A stretch of 64,000 nucleotides of DNA, from the NCBI GenBank assembly GCA_903832005.1, contig CAIKZO010000112.1, positions 22,338 to 86,337 on the forward strand, given 5' to 3'. Numbering within the stretch: position 1 is the first letter of the stretch; every line of letters begins with the position of its first letter. Below, piece after piece: positions 41,285 through 50,104 of this stretch. The DNA is from Enhydrobacter aerosaccus. Lineage in GTDB: Bacteria; Pseudomonadota; Alphaproteobacteria; Reyranellales; Reyranellaceae. A program made the position numbers and the translations under genes. The notes under the pieces are model-generated. The model did no database searches and was not told where the DNA came from. It worked only from the letters and a program-made list of their open reading frames with translations.

Positions 41285-42613
41285 ATGCCTGTGCCCGTCC
41301 TGCCCGTCGTAAGTGACGACAAACTTCCCGCCGTTGTCGATATCGTCATCATCGGCGCCGGCATGGCTGGCAGCGCCGCCGCCTACTTCCTCGCCAGGAA
41401 GGGCCACTCCGTTGCGCTGATCGAGAAGGGAATGGTGGGCGGCGAGCAGACCAGCCGGAACTGGGGCTGGTGCCGCCAGCAGCATCGCGACCTGCGCGAG
41501 TTGCCGCTTGCCATGAAGAGCCTCGAGATCTGGGGCGACCTCAACCGTGAGCTGGGCGTCGAGACCGGCTTCCGCCGCAGCGGCCTCCTCTATGTCACGA
41601 CCCGCCGCGCCGACTTCGAGCAATACGAGGCATGGACCCTGGCCGCGCGCGACTATCAGATGCACAGCCGCATCCTGACGCCCGCCGAGGCCAAGGAGAT
41701 GACGCCCGGCAGCACCGGCGACTGGATCGGCGGCATTCATTCCCCGACCGATGGTCGCGCCGAACCCGCGCTCGCCGGCCCCGCGCTGGCCGAGGCCGCG
41801 CGTTCGTATGGCGCCACGATCCACCAGAACTGCGCCGCGCGCGGTCTCGACATCGAAGCGGGCAAGGTCGCAGGCGTGATCACCGAGCGCGGCCGCATTC
41901 GCGCGCAGAAAGTGCTCTGCGCCGGCGGTGCCTGGAGTTCGCTGTTCTGCCGCCGTCACGGCATTCGCCTGCCGCAGGCCGGCGTGCGCTCGACGTCGTT
42001 CTTCACCAGGGCCGCGCCGCAGATCACCGACGGCGGCCTGTCGATGCCCGACGTCACGATCCGCCGCCGCCTCGACGGCGGCTACACGGTGGGTCTGGGC
42101 GGCCGCGGCCTGGTCGAGCTTTCGCCGCAGGGGCTGATCTATGCGCGGCAGTTCCTGCCGACGTTGAAGAAGCGCTGGACTGGCGTGACCTTGGGCATCG
42201 GCCGCTCGTTCTTCGACGGACCGGAAACGTTCGCGCGCTGGTCGTTCGATCGCGTCTCGCCGTTCGAGCGGCAACGCACGATCGATCCCGCGGCCGATCC
42301 GAAGTTGATGCAGGAAGGGTTGATCAAACTCGCGCAGCACTATCCGGTGCTGAAGGGCCTCGAAGTCGCACATTCCTGGGGCGGCCTGATCGATTCGACA
42401 CCCGACGGCATTCCCGTGATCTCCGCGGTCGACACGATGCCCGGCCTCTACCTCTCGACCGGCTATACCGGCCACGGGTTCGGCATCGGTCCCGGCGCCG
42501 GACGCCTCGCCGCCGACATCGTAGCCGGCGACCCGCCGATCGTCGATCCGACGCCGTTCCGCTATAGCCGCATGGTCGACGGCACCGACCTCGGCGCGCC
42601 CGGGATGATGTAG
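41285..42613 (+). CDS. FAD-dependent amine/amino-acid oxidoreductase (DAO family)
   Basis: A 442-residue flavoprotein like the sarcosine oxidase beta/glycine oxidase group. The N-terminal dinucleotide fold is IVIIGAGMAGSAAAYFLARK, followed by GGEQTSRNWGWCRQQHRD, a motif typical of DAO oxidases acting on secondary amines. The C-terminal FAD contact is YLSTGYTGHGFGIGPGAGRL. Partner alpha/gamma/delta subunits of heterotetrameric sarcosine oxidase are absent, so it is probably a single-chain enzyme. The 3' end overlaps the convergent GNAT gene by 52 nt. Confidence 0.92.
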   Translation: MPVPVLPVVSDDKLPAVVDIVIIGAGMAGSAAAYFLARKGHSVALIEKGMVGGEQTSRNWGWCRQQHRDLRELPLAMKSLEIWGDLNRELGVETGFRRSGLLYVTTRRADFEQYEAWTLAARDYQMHSRILTPAEAKEMTPGSTGDWIGGIHSPTDGRAEPALAGPALAEAARSYGATIHQNCAARGLDIEAGKVAGVITERGRIRAQKVLCAGGAWSSLFCRRHGIRLPQAGVRSTSFFTRAAPQITDGGLSMPDVTIRRRLDGGYTVGLGGRGLVELSPQGLIYARQFLPTLKKRWTGVTLGIGRSFFDGPETFARWSFDRVSPFERQRTIDPAADPKLMQEGLIKLAQHYPVLKGLEVAHSWGGLIDSTPDGIPVISAVDTMPGLYLSTGYTGHGFGIGPGAGRLAADIVAGDPPIVDPTPFRYSRMVDGTDLGAPGMM

Positions 42614-43065
42614 TCGTAGACGATGAGCTTGGCGTCACCGACGTTCTCGTCGATCGGCCGCCATCCCAGCTTCGTATAGAAGTCGCGCAGCGCCGGCCGC
42701 GACGACAGGTAGAGCCGCTCGACGCCGAGCAGCGCGCTACGTCGGATTGCCTCCTGCAGAAGTGAGGCCGCGACGCCCTGCTTGCGCACATCCTCATCCA
42801 CCCAAACGGCCGCGATCCACGGCGTGAGATCGGGCCGCGCCGGCTCGTCGCTCTCGATCACCAGCAGGTTGCCGCACAGCTTGCCGTCTTGCTCGGCGAC
42901 CAAAGCGAACGGAATGCGCGTCCCCGGCTCCAGGAAGTTCTGCATACCGTCCTGGAGCGCCTTCAGCGGCTTGCCCTTGCGCTGCCAGAACGCGCGCCAG
43001 ATCCGCTCGCCGACAGCGGCTGCGTAATACGGCCGCTCGCGCAGGTCGTGGATCGAGAGTGTCAG
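42562..43065 (-). CDS. GNAT-family N-acetyltransferase with probable CTG start
   Basis: A 167-residue acetyltransferase. The fold is clear: LRERPYYAAAVGERIWRAFW helices, then IAAVWVDEDVRKQGVAASLL for acetyl-CoA binding and LYLSSRPALRDFYTKLGWRP. Homologous proteins begin MT-x-x-I-x-DLRERP. Here that position is CTG-ACA-CTC-TCG-ATC, and no ATG, GTG or TTG occurs in frame close by, so CTG at 43065 is the likely start. It overlaps the MFS stop codon (CTGA), consistent with coupled translation. Substrate is unknown. Confidence 0.82.
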   Translation of the reverse strand: MTLSIHDLRERPYYAAAVGERIWRAFWQRKGKPLKALQDGMQNFLEPGTRIPFALVAEQDGKLCGNLLVIESDEPARPDLTPWIAAVWVDEDVRKQGVAASLLQEAIRRSALLGVERLYLSSRPALRDFYTKLGWRPIDENVGDAKLIVYDYIIPGAPRSVPSTMRL

Positions 43066-44399
43066 GCCTTGGTTCCTTCCAGCTCTTCGAGGCCACGCTT
43101 GTTGGTCTCGATACCCCAGATCGCCACCACCACGATCTGCAGGATCAGCAGCCCGATCATCAGCGCCAGCACGCCCTGCACGCCGTAGGTCTTGAACAAC
43201 GAGAGCACGATGAACGGCGACACGACAGTTGCACCACGGCCCAGCATGTTGCACAGGCCGTTGGCGCGCAGCCGCACCTCCGTCGGGAACAGTTCGGTGG
43301 TGTAAACGCCGTAGAGCACGGCGGTAAGGATATAGATGCCGACGATCAGCACGAAGCCGACGCTGAGCAGCATCGTCGGATCGGCCATGTAAGGATAGGC
43401 CCAACCCGCGGCGATGCTGAGCAGCGAGGCGCCGATGATGGTGGGCTTGCGGCCGAACTGGTCCGCGGCCCAGGCGCCCAGCGCGCAGCCCACCAGCGAG
43501 CCGCCGGCCAGCACCATGGTATAGGTCAGCGACTTCGTGATGCTGATGCCCTGCTGGCCGAAGAAGGTCGGCAGCCAGTTCACGAAGCCGAAGATCAGCG
43601 TATTGATCACGATCAGCACGACCGAACCCACGATCAGGCGCGGCAGCAGGGTCGCGCTGAACAGCGAACTGAAGCCGTACACCTGAACCGGCGCGGCCAC
43701 TGCCGGCGGAGGCAAGGGCCGCCCACCGGAGGCTTCCTGCTCAATCTGGCGCATCAACTCTTCCGCCTCTTCCATCCGTCCATTGGCTTCGAGCCAGCGC
43801 GGACTCTCGGGAAGGTTCTTGCGCAGGTACCAGACGATCAGCGCACCGACGCCCGCGATCACGAACATCGGCCGCCAGCCGAAGTTAGGCACGACGATAG
43901 TGCTGATGATCGACGTCGCGGGAAAACCCGCCACCACGATGAAGGCCATGAACGACATCCAGCGGCCGCGCGACTTGGGCGGCACGAACTCCGTCATGGT
44001 CGAATAGCCGACCACGATCTCCGCGCCGAGGCCGAGCCCCATGACGAAGCGTGCCGCGATCAGCCAGTCCATCGTGGGTGCCGCAGCGGCGGCAAAGGAC
44101 GCCACGCCGAACACGACGAGATTGAACTGATAGGTGAAGCGCCGGCCGTATTTGTCGCCCAGGAAACCCGCGATCACCGCGCCGATGGTCATGCCGACGA
44201 AGGTCCAGGAGATGAACTGCGGCACCTGGGACAGCACTGCGAACTTCGACTGCACGGTGGCGCCCAGTACCGAGGCTGCGACATAGAGGTCGTAGCCGTC
44301 GAAGAACATGCCCGCGCCGATCAGCCAGAAGATGCGATAATGGAACGACGATATGGGCAGCCGATCGAGTCGCGGTCCGGCATTCACCGTGGACACCAT
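43062..44399 (-). CDS. MFS transporter, metabolite:proton symporter type
   Basis: Twelve-segment permease of 445 residues from ATG 44399. The first segment is FWLIGAGMFFDGYDLYVAAS, with the aromatic-acid/H+ symporter-like DGYD motif. The loop-2/3 motif is GFLGDKYGRR, loop-8/9 GAWAADQFGRK. A larger cytoplasmic loop lies about residues 195-250. Aromatic acids, dicarboxylates or sugars are typical substrates of this branch. The gene is coupled to the GNAT gene downstream and divergent from the hydrolase-fold gene. Confidence 0.92.
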   Translation of the reverse strand: MVSTVNAGPRLDRLPISSFHYRIFWLIGAGMFFDGYDLYVAASVLGATVQSKFAVLSQVPQFISWTFVGMTIGAVIAGFLGDKYGRRFTYQFNLVVFGVASFAAAAAPTMDWLIAARFVMGLGLGAEIVVGYSTMTEFVPPKSRGRWMSFMAFIVVAGFPATSIISTIVVPNFGWRPMFVIAGVGALIVWYLRKNLPESPRWLEANGRMEEAEELMRQIEQEASGGRPLPPPAVAAPVQVYGFSSLFSATLLPRLIVGSVVLIVINTLIFGFVNWLPTFFGQQGISITKSLTYTMVLAGGSLVGCALGAWAADQFGRKPTIIGASLLSIAAGWAYPYMADPTMLLSVGFVLIVGIYILTAVLYGVYTTELFPTEVRLRANGLCNMLGRGATVVSPFIVLSLFKTYGVQGVLALMIGLLILQIVVVAIWGIETNKRGLEELEGTKA

Positions 44400-44447
44400 T
44401 GGATATTTCCCCCCGAACGCTTTCTTTGACGTTAGAGTGACAGGAAG

Positions 44448-45224
44448 ATGATCGCGCACAACACTGCTCTCGATGTTGTGAAGATGGGCCAGGGTCCCGA
44501 CCTGGTGCTGCTTCACTCCCTTCTCTCCGACCGCACCGCCTTCGATCGCATCGCGCCGCGCCTTGCCGCCGAGCGGACGATCTGGCTCGTGAACTTGCCG
44601 GGCTTCGGTCAATCGGCGCCGGCCGGTCCCGGCCTCGAGCAGTTCGCAGACCGCATCGCTGAAGAACTGCCCAAGCATGGACTGACGGCAAAGGCCGACC
44701 TGCTGGGCAACGGCTTCGGCGGCTTCGTCTCGGTGGCCCTCGCCGCACGCCACGGCGCGATGTTCGACAAGTTGATGTTCGTCGACACCGGGGCCGCCAT
44801 TCCGCCCGAAGGCAAAGGCGCCTTCGCGATGATGGCGGAGAAGGTCGAAACCGGCGGCATGGAAGCCGTTCTGGCGACCGCGCTGCAGCGCATGTTCCCC
44901 GACGATTTCCTCGCCGCTCATCCCGAGATCGCCGAGGAGAGAAAGGCCAGCCTGCGCGCCGCCGATCCGAAGCACTTCGCGGCCGCCTGTCGCGCGCTGG
45001 CGCAGTTCGATCATCGCGCCGAGATCGCGGCCATCCGCAATCCGAGCCTCGTCGTCGTCGGCCTGCTCGACACCGCCACGCCGCCCGCTCTCTCCTACGC
45101 GCTGGCCAAGGGCATTCCAGGTGCCAAGCTCGTCGAGCTGGCCCACTGCGGACACTCGCCGCACATCCAGGATCCCGAAGCTTTCTGGCAGACGCTCAAG
45201 CCCTTCCTGGGATTGACCGGCTGA
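44448..45224 (+). CDS. Alpha/beta-hydrolase-fold protein lacking the serine nucleophile
   Basis: A 258-residue protein with the fold hallmarks: oxyanion-side LLHSLLSDRTAF, LVNLPGFGQS, the acid strand LVVVGLLDTATPP and the histidine loop AHCGHSPHIQDPEAF. The nucleophile elbow, normally G-x-S-x-G, reads LLGNGFGGF, with glycine at residue 89 (codon GGC) where serine is expected. It may be inactive as an esterase, act as a binding protein or do different chemistry. The next gene's ATG overlaps its TGA, so it is co-translated with the molybdenum-hydroxylase subunit. Confidence 0.85.
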   Translation: MIAHNTALDVVKMGQGPDLVLLHSLLSDRTAFDRIAPRLAAERTIWLVNLPGFGQSAPAGPGLEQFADRIAEELPKHGLTAKADLLGNGFGGFVSVALAARHGAMFDKLMFVDTGAAIPPEGKGAFAMMAEKVETGGMEAVLATALQRMFPDDFLAAHPEIAEERKASLRAADPKHFAAACRALAQFDHRAEIAAIRNPSLVVVGLLDTATPPALSYALAKGIPGAKLVELAHCGHSPHIQDPEAFWQTLKPFLGLTG

Positions 45225-47542
45225 TGGCGGCCGACGGTGGCCATCGCCCGGCCGGATGGGCGCCTCGTATTGAAGATAGGGCACTGTTGCGCGGCGAAGG
45301 CCGCTTCATGGATGACGTCCACACCACCGGCGCGGCAGCGGGCCATTTCCTGCGCTCGCCACATGCGCATGCCCGCATCAAGTCGATCGACACCACGGCC
45401 GCGCGCGCCCTGCCCGGCGTCCTGGGCGTCATCACCATCGACGACCTCAAGGCCGCCGGGGCGCGGACGATCACCTATCCCGTTCCCGTGCCCGGCCGAA
45501 ACGGCACGACGCTCATCGCGCCTTATCGGCCAGCGCTCGCCGACGGACGCGCGATGCATGTCGGACAGCCCATTGCCCTCGTGGTCGCGGAGACGCCCGC
45601 CATCGCCCAGGATGCCGCCGAGCTGATCGAGATCGACTACGAGCCATTGCCGGCCATTGCCGACATCCAGGACGCCATTGCGCCGGGCGCGTCGCAACTC
45701 TGGCCGGAAGCGCCCGGTAACATCGCCATCGACTTCGTGGCACCGCAGGCCGGTTACGACGTGCAACAGCAGGCCGTCGAGCGCGCCTTTGCATCCGCGG
45801 CGCACACCGTCGAAGTCGTCGAACTCAACCAGCGCATCGTCGTCGCCTCGATGGAAACGCGCGGCGGCACGGCGAGCTACGACCCGGTATCGGAGACCTA
45901 TCTGCTGCGCGCGCCCTCGCAAGGCGTCCGCATGCTGCGCGACCAGCTGGCCGCCAGCCTCGACCTGCCGCCGCAGAAGATGCGCCTGCTGACCGGCGAT
46001 GTCGGTGGCGCCTTCGGCATGAAGACGGCGGCCTATCCCGAATATGTGGCGATGCTGGTCGCCGCCAAGCAACTCGGCCGGCCCGTCCACTGGATTTCGA
46101 GCCGTGCCGAATCCTTCCAGAGCGACAACCAGGCCCGCGACACGGTCACGACAGCCCGCGTGGCGATCGACTCCGACGGCCGTTTCCTGGCGCTGAAGGT
46201 CGATGCCATCGCGGCGGTCGGCGCCTTCCTGTCGTCGCACGGCGCCTCGATCGCCTCGAACAATTTCGCGCGCTGCTTTCCCGCGATGTATCACATCCCG
46301 CACATCACGGTGGATGTGCAGTGCGTATTCACCAACACGGTGCAGATGGGGCCCTATCGCGGCGCCGGACGTCCCGAGGCCAACTACGCGATCGAGCGGC
46401 TCGTCGAGGAAGCCGCCAAGGTGACCGGCATCGATACCGTCGAGCTGCGGCGGCGCAACCTGATCCCGCCCGCGATGATCCCCTACCACACCGCCGTCGA
46501 TGCCAAGTTCGACAGCGGCGATTTCGAAGGCCTGTTCGACAAGGCCTTGGCGCAGGCCGATTACGTGGGCTTCGGCAGACGGCGCGCGCAGTCCGAGGCA
46601 CGCGGCAAACGGCGCGGCCTCGGCATCTCCTGCTTCCTCGAACATGCCGGCGGCATGCCCGGCGACGAGGCCGGCGTCCGCTTTCCCGGTGGCGAGGCGC
46701 TCGTGGTGGCGCTCGGCATGCATCCGTCCGGCCAAGGCCACGCCTCGCTCTATCGCCGGTTGGCCGCGCAGCTCCTGGGCCTCGACGAAACTATCGTCGT
46801 CGTCCGCCAGGGCGACACCGATCTCAACATCATGGGCGGCGCGTCCGTGGCCTCGCGCTCGACGACGACCGTCGGCAGCGCCCTGGTCCGCACGGTCGAG
46901 CTGGTGATCGAAAAAGGCCGCAAGCTGGCGTCGCTGATGATGGAAGCATCGGAGGCCGACATCGAATATGCCCACGGCCTGTTTCGCGTCGCCGGTACCG
47001 ACCGCCATCTCTCGCTGTTCGAGGTCGCCGATCGGGCCAGGACGCTGAACGATCCTCTCGACACCAAGGGCCAGGCGATCGTGCCGCAGACCTTCCCCAA
47101 CGGCTGCCACATCGCCGAAGTCGAGATCGATCCCGACACCGGCGTGGTCACGCTGGCGGCCTACACCGCCGTCGACGATTGCGGGAACATGCTCGATCCC
47201 GTGCTGGTCGAAGGCCAGGTCCATGGCGGCATCGCGCAAGGCGTGGGCCAGGCGCTGTGGGAAGAAGTGATCTTCGAGCGCGAGTCGGCGCAGCTCCTGA
47301 CCGGCTCGTTCATGGACTACACTATGCCGCGCGCCGACGACCTGCCGATGTTCGAGACCGCCGCGCATCCGGTGCCCTGCACGACCAATCCGCTGGGCGT
47401 CAAAGGCACCGGCGAGGCCGGCACCACCGGCGCCCTTGCAGCCGTGATGAACGCGATCGCCCACGCGATCCCCGGCCCCGCAGGCGCCGCGCTCACAATG
47501 CCGGCAACACCGGAAAAAGTCTGGCGCGCGCTCCATTCGTAG
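45224..47542 (+). CDS. Molybdenum-hydroxylase large subunit (xanthine dehydrogenase/CoxL family)
   Basis: Molybdopterin-binding subunit of 772 residues. It shows the aldehyde-oxidase a/b hammerhead start (LRGEGRFMDDV, RSPHAHARI), the loops GGAFGMKTAAYPE and MGPYRGAGRPEANYAIE, and the active-site glutamate in GVKGTGEAGTTGAL. The CoxL-type cysteine motif of CO dehydrogenase is not present, so this is a CoxL-like hydroxylase on an unknown organic substrate. The small (2Fe-2S) and medium (FAD) subunits are not in the window. It is coupled to the upstream hydrolase-fold gene. Confidence 0.92.
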   Translation: MAADGGHRPAGWAPRIEDRALLRGEGRFMDDVHTTGAAAGHFLRSPHAHARIKSIDTTAARALPGVLGVITIDDLKAAGARTITYPVPVPGRNGTTLIAPYRPALADGRAMHVGQPIALVVAETPAIAQDAAELIEIDYEPLPAIADIQDAIAPGASQLWPEAPGNIAIDFVAPQAGYDVQQQAVERAFASAAHTVEVVELNQRIVVASMETRGGTASYDPVSETYLLRAPSQGVRMLRDQLAASLDLPPQKMRLLTGDVGGAFGMKTAAYPEYVAMLVAAKQLGRPVHWISSRAESFQSDNQARDTVTTARVAIDSDGRFLALKVDAIAAVGAFLSSHGASIASNNFARCFPAMYHIPHITVDVQCVFTNTVQMGPYRGAGRPEANYAIERLVEEAAKVTGIDTVELRRRNLIPPAMIPYHTAVDAKFDSGDFEGLFDKALAQADYVGFGRRRAQSEARGKRRGLGISCFLEHAGGMPGDEAGVRFPGGEALVVALGMHPSGQGHASLYRRLAAQLLGLDETIVVVRQGDTDLNIMGGASVASRSTTTVGSALVRTVELVIEKGRKLASLMMEASEADIEYAHGLFRVAGTDRHLSLFEVADRARTLNDPLDTKGQAIVPQTFPNGCHIAEVEIDPDTGVVTLAAYTAVDDCGNMLDPVLVEGQVHGGIAQGVGQALWEEVIFERESAQLLTGSFMDYTMPRADDLPMFETAAHPVPCTTNPLGVKGTGEAGTTGALAAVMNAIAHAIPGPAGAALTMPATPEKVWRALHS

Positions 47543-47556
47543 GGGCATGCTTCGGC

Positions 47557-48438
47557 ATGGCCAAACGGATCAACCGCGCGATCGAGCTGCTGGAGGCCGA
47601 TCAGGCGCTCTATTACGACGGCCCGCACACCGGTCACGTGCTGACCTACGAGCAGGGTCTGAAGGACGCCAAGACCTGGGCCGACTACATCAACGTCGGC
47701 ATGGAGCACGGCGCCTTCGACATGACCGGCTTCGAAGCCTACATGCGCGGGCTGGTCGACGGCGGCCCGACCAACTCCAGCCACCGCGCGCCGACGGTCA
47801 TCGTCGAGCCGCCGGTCAACGGCACCGACGGTCCCAATGTCGCCTTCAACGCCTGGCAGTTCCGCCAGATCCTGGCGCGCGGCGCGCACGGCATCCTGCT
47901 CTGCCAGGCCGAGTCGGCAGACGCGGTTCGCGAGTTCGTGCGGGCCTGCCGCTTCCCGCATCACAAGGCAGGCGCCGACATCCTCGGGATCGGCTCGCGC
48001 GGCCGCGGCTCGGAGCCGACGGCGGCCCCGATCTGGGGCATTGATCAGCAAGAGTATTTTGCCCGCAGCGAGCCGTGGCCGTTGGCGCCGAACGGCGAGC
48101 TTTTGCTTGGTGTAAAGATCGAAAGCCCACCCGGCGTCGAACATTGTGAAGAAATCTTGTCGATGCCCGGATTGGGATTTGCCGAGTTGGGGCCAGGCGA
48201 TCTCGGCCTCTCGCTGGGCTACACGACGCTGCAGCGCCGTCCCTATCCGCCCGAGATGGAAGCCGCGCGCGCGAAGGTCTTCGCTGCTTGTCGCAAGAAC
48301 AAACTGGCCTTCCTGGAAGGCGCCACGCCGGAGAACATCGCCCAGCGCCTCGACGAGGGTGTACGCGTCATCTCCGGTCACAATCCGGAGGTCGCCCGCA
48401 TCGGTCGCGCCTACCAGAAACGCACGATGCCGGTTTGA
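47557..48438 (+). CDS. HpcH/HpaI aldolase-citrate lyase family protein
   Basis: Metal-dependent class II aldolase fold of 293 residues from ATG 47557; the in-frame sequence extending upstream is a shadow of the molybdenum-hydroxylase gene. Metal/substrate residues sit in VKIESPPGVEHCEEI and ELGPGDLGLSLG, and RAPTVIVEPP and SRGRGSEPT are also family-like. Expected chemistry is retro-aldol cleavage of a 2-keto-hydroxy acid. It lies 14 nt after the molybdenum-hydroxylase gene and 2 nt before the amidase, in a likely catabolic operon. Confidence 0.9.
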   Translation: MAKRINRAIELLEADQALYYDGPHTGHVLTYEQGLKDAKTWADYINVGMEHGAFDMTGFEAYMRGLVDGGPTNSSHRAPTVIVEPPVNGTDGPNVAFNAWQFRQILARGAHGILLCQAESADAVREFVRACRFPHHKAGADILGIGSRGRGSEPTAAPIWGIDQQEYFARSEPWPLAPNGELLLGVKIESPPGVEHCEEILSMPGLGFAELGPGDLGLSLGYTTLQRRPYPPEMEAARAKVFAACRKNKLAFLEGATPENIAQRLDEGVRVISGHNPEVARIGRAYQKRTMPV

Positions 48439-48440
48439 CC

Positions 48441-50102
48441 ATGAAGAACCCGACCCGCCGCGACATGACCCTGCTGCCCCTCGCATTGGGTGTCGCCTCC
48501 ATAAGAGAAGCAAAGGCCCAACAGATGACCCTTCCCGTCGAAAACGCTTCGCTGACCGACTTGGTGGACGGCCTCGCCAAAGCCTCCACGACAGCGACGG
48601 CCCTGACCCAAGCCTATCTCGCACGTATCGAGGCTTACGACCGCGGCGGGCCGGCGCTCAATTCCGTGCGCGTGGTCAATCCCGACGCTTTGTCGATCGC
48701 CGCGCGCTTCGACAAGGTGAAGCCCTCGAAGGCCCAGCCGCTCGCCGGCGTGCCGATCCTGGTGAAGGACAACATCGCCACCGGCGACAAGCAGCCCACG
48801 ACGGCGGGCTCGGTCGCCCTCGAAGGTGCCCATGCCAAGGACGACTCGACCGTCGTCAAGAAACTGCGCGCGGCGGGCGCGGTGATCCTCGGCAAAGCGA
48901 ACCTGACCGAGTTCGCCAACATCCTCGCGATCGACATGCCCTCGGGCTACAGCTCGCTGGGCGGCCAGGTGAAGAACCCCTTCTCACCGACCCTGATGGA
49001 CGACCGCGGCATCCCGGTGGTGCAGCCCGGTGGATCGAGCGCGGGCTCGGCGGTCGCCGTCGCGGCCGGCCTGTGTGCCGCGGCCATCGGCAGCGAGACC
49101 TCGGGCTCCCTCCTCAGCCCCGCCAATCAGAACGGCCTCGTCACCGTGAAACCGACCGTCGGCCTGATCAGCCGCGCCGGCGTGATCCCGATCTCGCACA
49201 GCCAGGACACGGCGGGGCCGCTCACCCGCACCGTGCGCGACTCGGCGCTCCTGCTGAACGTGCTGGCTGACCACGATCCGCTCGATGCCGCGACCAAGCT
49301 GTTGCAGCGTCCCGCCGACTACACTTCCAGCCTCGACAAGGACGGATTGAAGGGCGCGCGCATCGGCCTGCCCAGCGATCCGTCGGACCCGGCCAACGAC
49401 GCCTACATGGGCAAGCTGCCGCCGCGCTCCGCCGAGGTGCTGGCGCGGGCGCTCACGGTGCTGCAGGACGCCGGCGCCACGATCGTGCGCGCCAACATGC
49501 CGACCGCTGGCTGGATCGGCGGACCGGGCACGGGGATGGCCGTGCTCAACACCAATCCGCTCAGCCGCACCAAGTACACGCCGGGCGCCGCGTCGATCGT
49601 CTTCCTCTACGAGCTGAAGCGCGACCTGAACCTCTATCTGCGCGACTGGGCCACCAGCACGAAGACCAAGACGATGGCCGACGTCATCGCCTTCAACCTG
49701 GCGAACGCCGACAAGGCGCTGCGCTTCGGCCAGGATCTTTTCCTTGCCGCGCAAGCGACCAAGGGCGACCTGTCCGAACTCGAATACAAATCGGCACGGG
49801 CGATGGACCTGCTGGCCGCCAAGGAGCGCGGCATGGATGCCTACATGACCGAGCACAAGCTCGACGCGGTGCTGTTCACCGGCACCACGGGCGCCTCGAT
49901 CGCGGCCAAGGCTGGCTATCCCAGCGTGCAGGTGCCGGGCGGCCTGATCAGCGGCGTCGGCGACAAGGAAACGCCGGACTATCCGCTCGGCATCACCTTC
50001 GCCGGCCGCGCCTGGAGCGAGGCCAAGCTGTTGCGCCTCGCCTACGCCTTCGAACAGGCCTCGAACGCCCGGCCGCTGCCGCCGGGGCTTCCGGCGCTGT
50101 AG
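48441..50102 (+). CDS. Exported amidase (amidase signature family)
   Basis: A 553-residue hydrolase of the Ser-cisSer-Lys type. Lys109 lies in ILVKDNIATGD, the cis-Ser S199 in QPGGSSAGSA and the nucleophile S223 in GSETSGSLLSP. The N-terminus (NPTRRDMTLLPLALGVAS then REAKAQ) has a twin-arginine and a hydrophobic stretch, so export through Tat is likely. The start is 2 nt after the aldolase gene. It may release ammonia from an amide produced by this catabolic group; the distant nitrile-hydratase genes would supply amides, but there is no linkage evidence. Confidence 0.92.
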   Translation: MKNPTRRDMTLLPLALGVASIREAKAQQMTLPVENASLTDLVDGLAKASTTATALTQAYLARIEAYDRGGPALNSVRVVNPDALSIAARFDKVKPSKAQPLAGVPILVKDNIATGDKQPTTAGSVALEGAHAKDDSTVVKKLRAAGAVILGKANLTEFANILAIDMPSGYSSLGGQVKNPFSPTLMDDRGIPVVQPGGSSAGSAVAVAAGLCAAAIGSETSGSLLSPANQNGLVTVKPTVGLISRAGVIPISHSQDTAGPLTRTVRDSALLLNVLADHDPLDAATKLLQRPADYTSSLDKDGLKGARIGLPSDPSDPANDAYMGKLPPRSAEVLARALTVLQDAGATIVRANMPTAGWIGGPGTGMAVLNTNPLSRTKYTPGAASIVFLYELKRDLNLYLRDWATSTKTKTMADVIAFNLANADKALRFGQDLFLAAQATKGDLSELEYKSARAMDLLAAKERGMDAYMTEHKLDAVLFTGTTGASIAAKAGYPSVQVPGGLISGVGDKETPDYPLGITFAGRAWSEAKLLRLAYAFEQASNARPLPPGLPAL

Positions 50103-50104
50103 CC

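Noticed and set aside
45224..47542. Carbon monoxide dehydrogenase (CoxL) assignment
   Set aside because: The cysteine active-site loop of true CoxL is not visible and CoxM/CoxS are absent; only a broader CoxL-like family call is supported.
45095..47548. 817-codon open frame opposite the molybdenum-hydroxylase gene
   Set aside because: Antisense shadow of a clear family member.
46321..47556. In-frame N-terminal extension of the aldolase gene
   Set aside because: Lies inside the molybdenum-hydroxylase gene in another frame and is Arg-rich; ATG 47557 starts the conserved protein.
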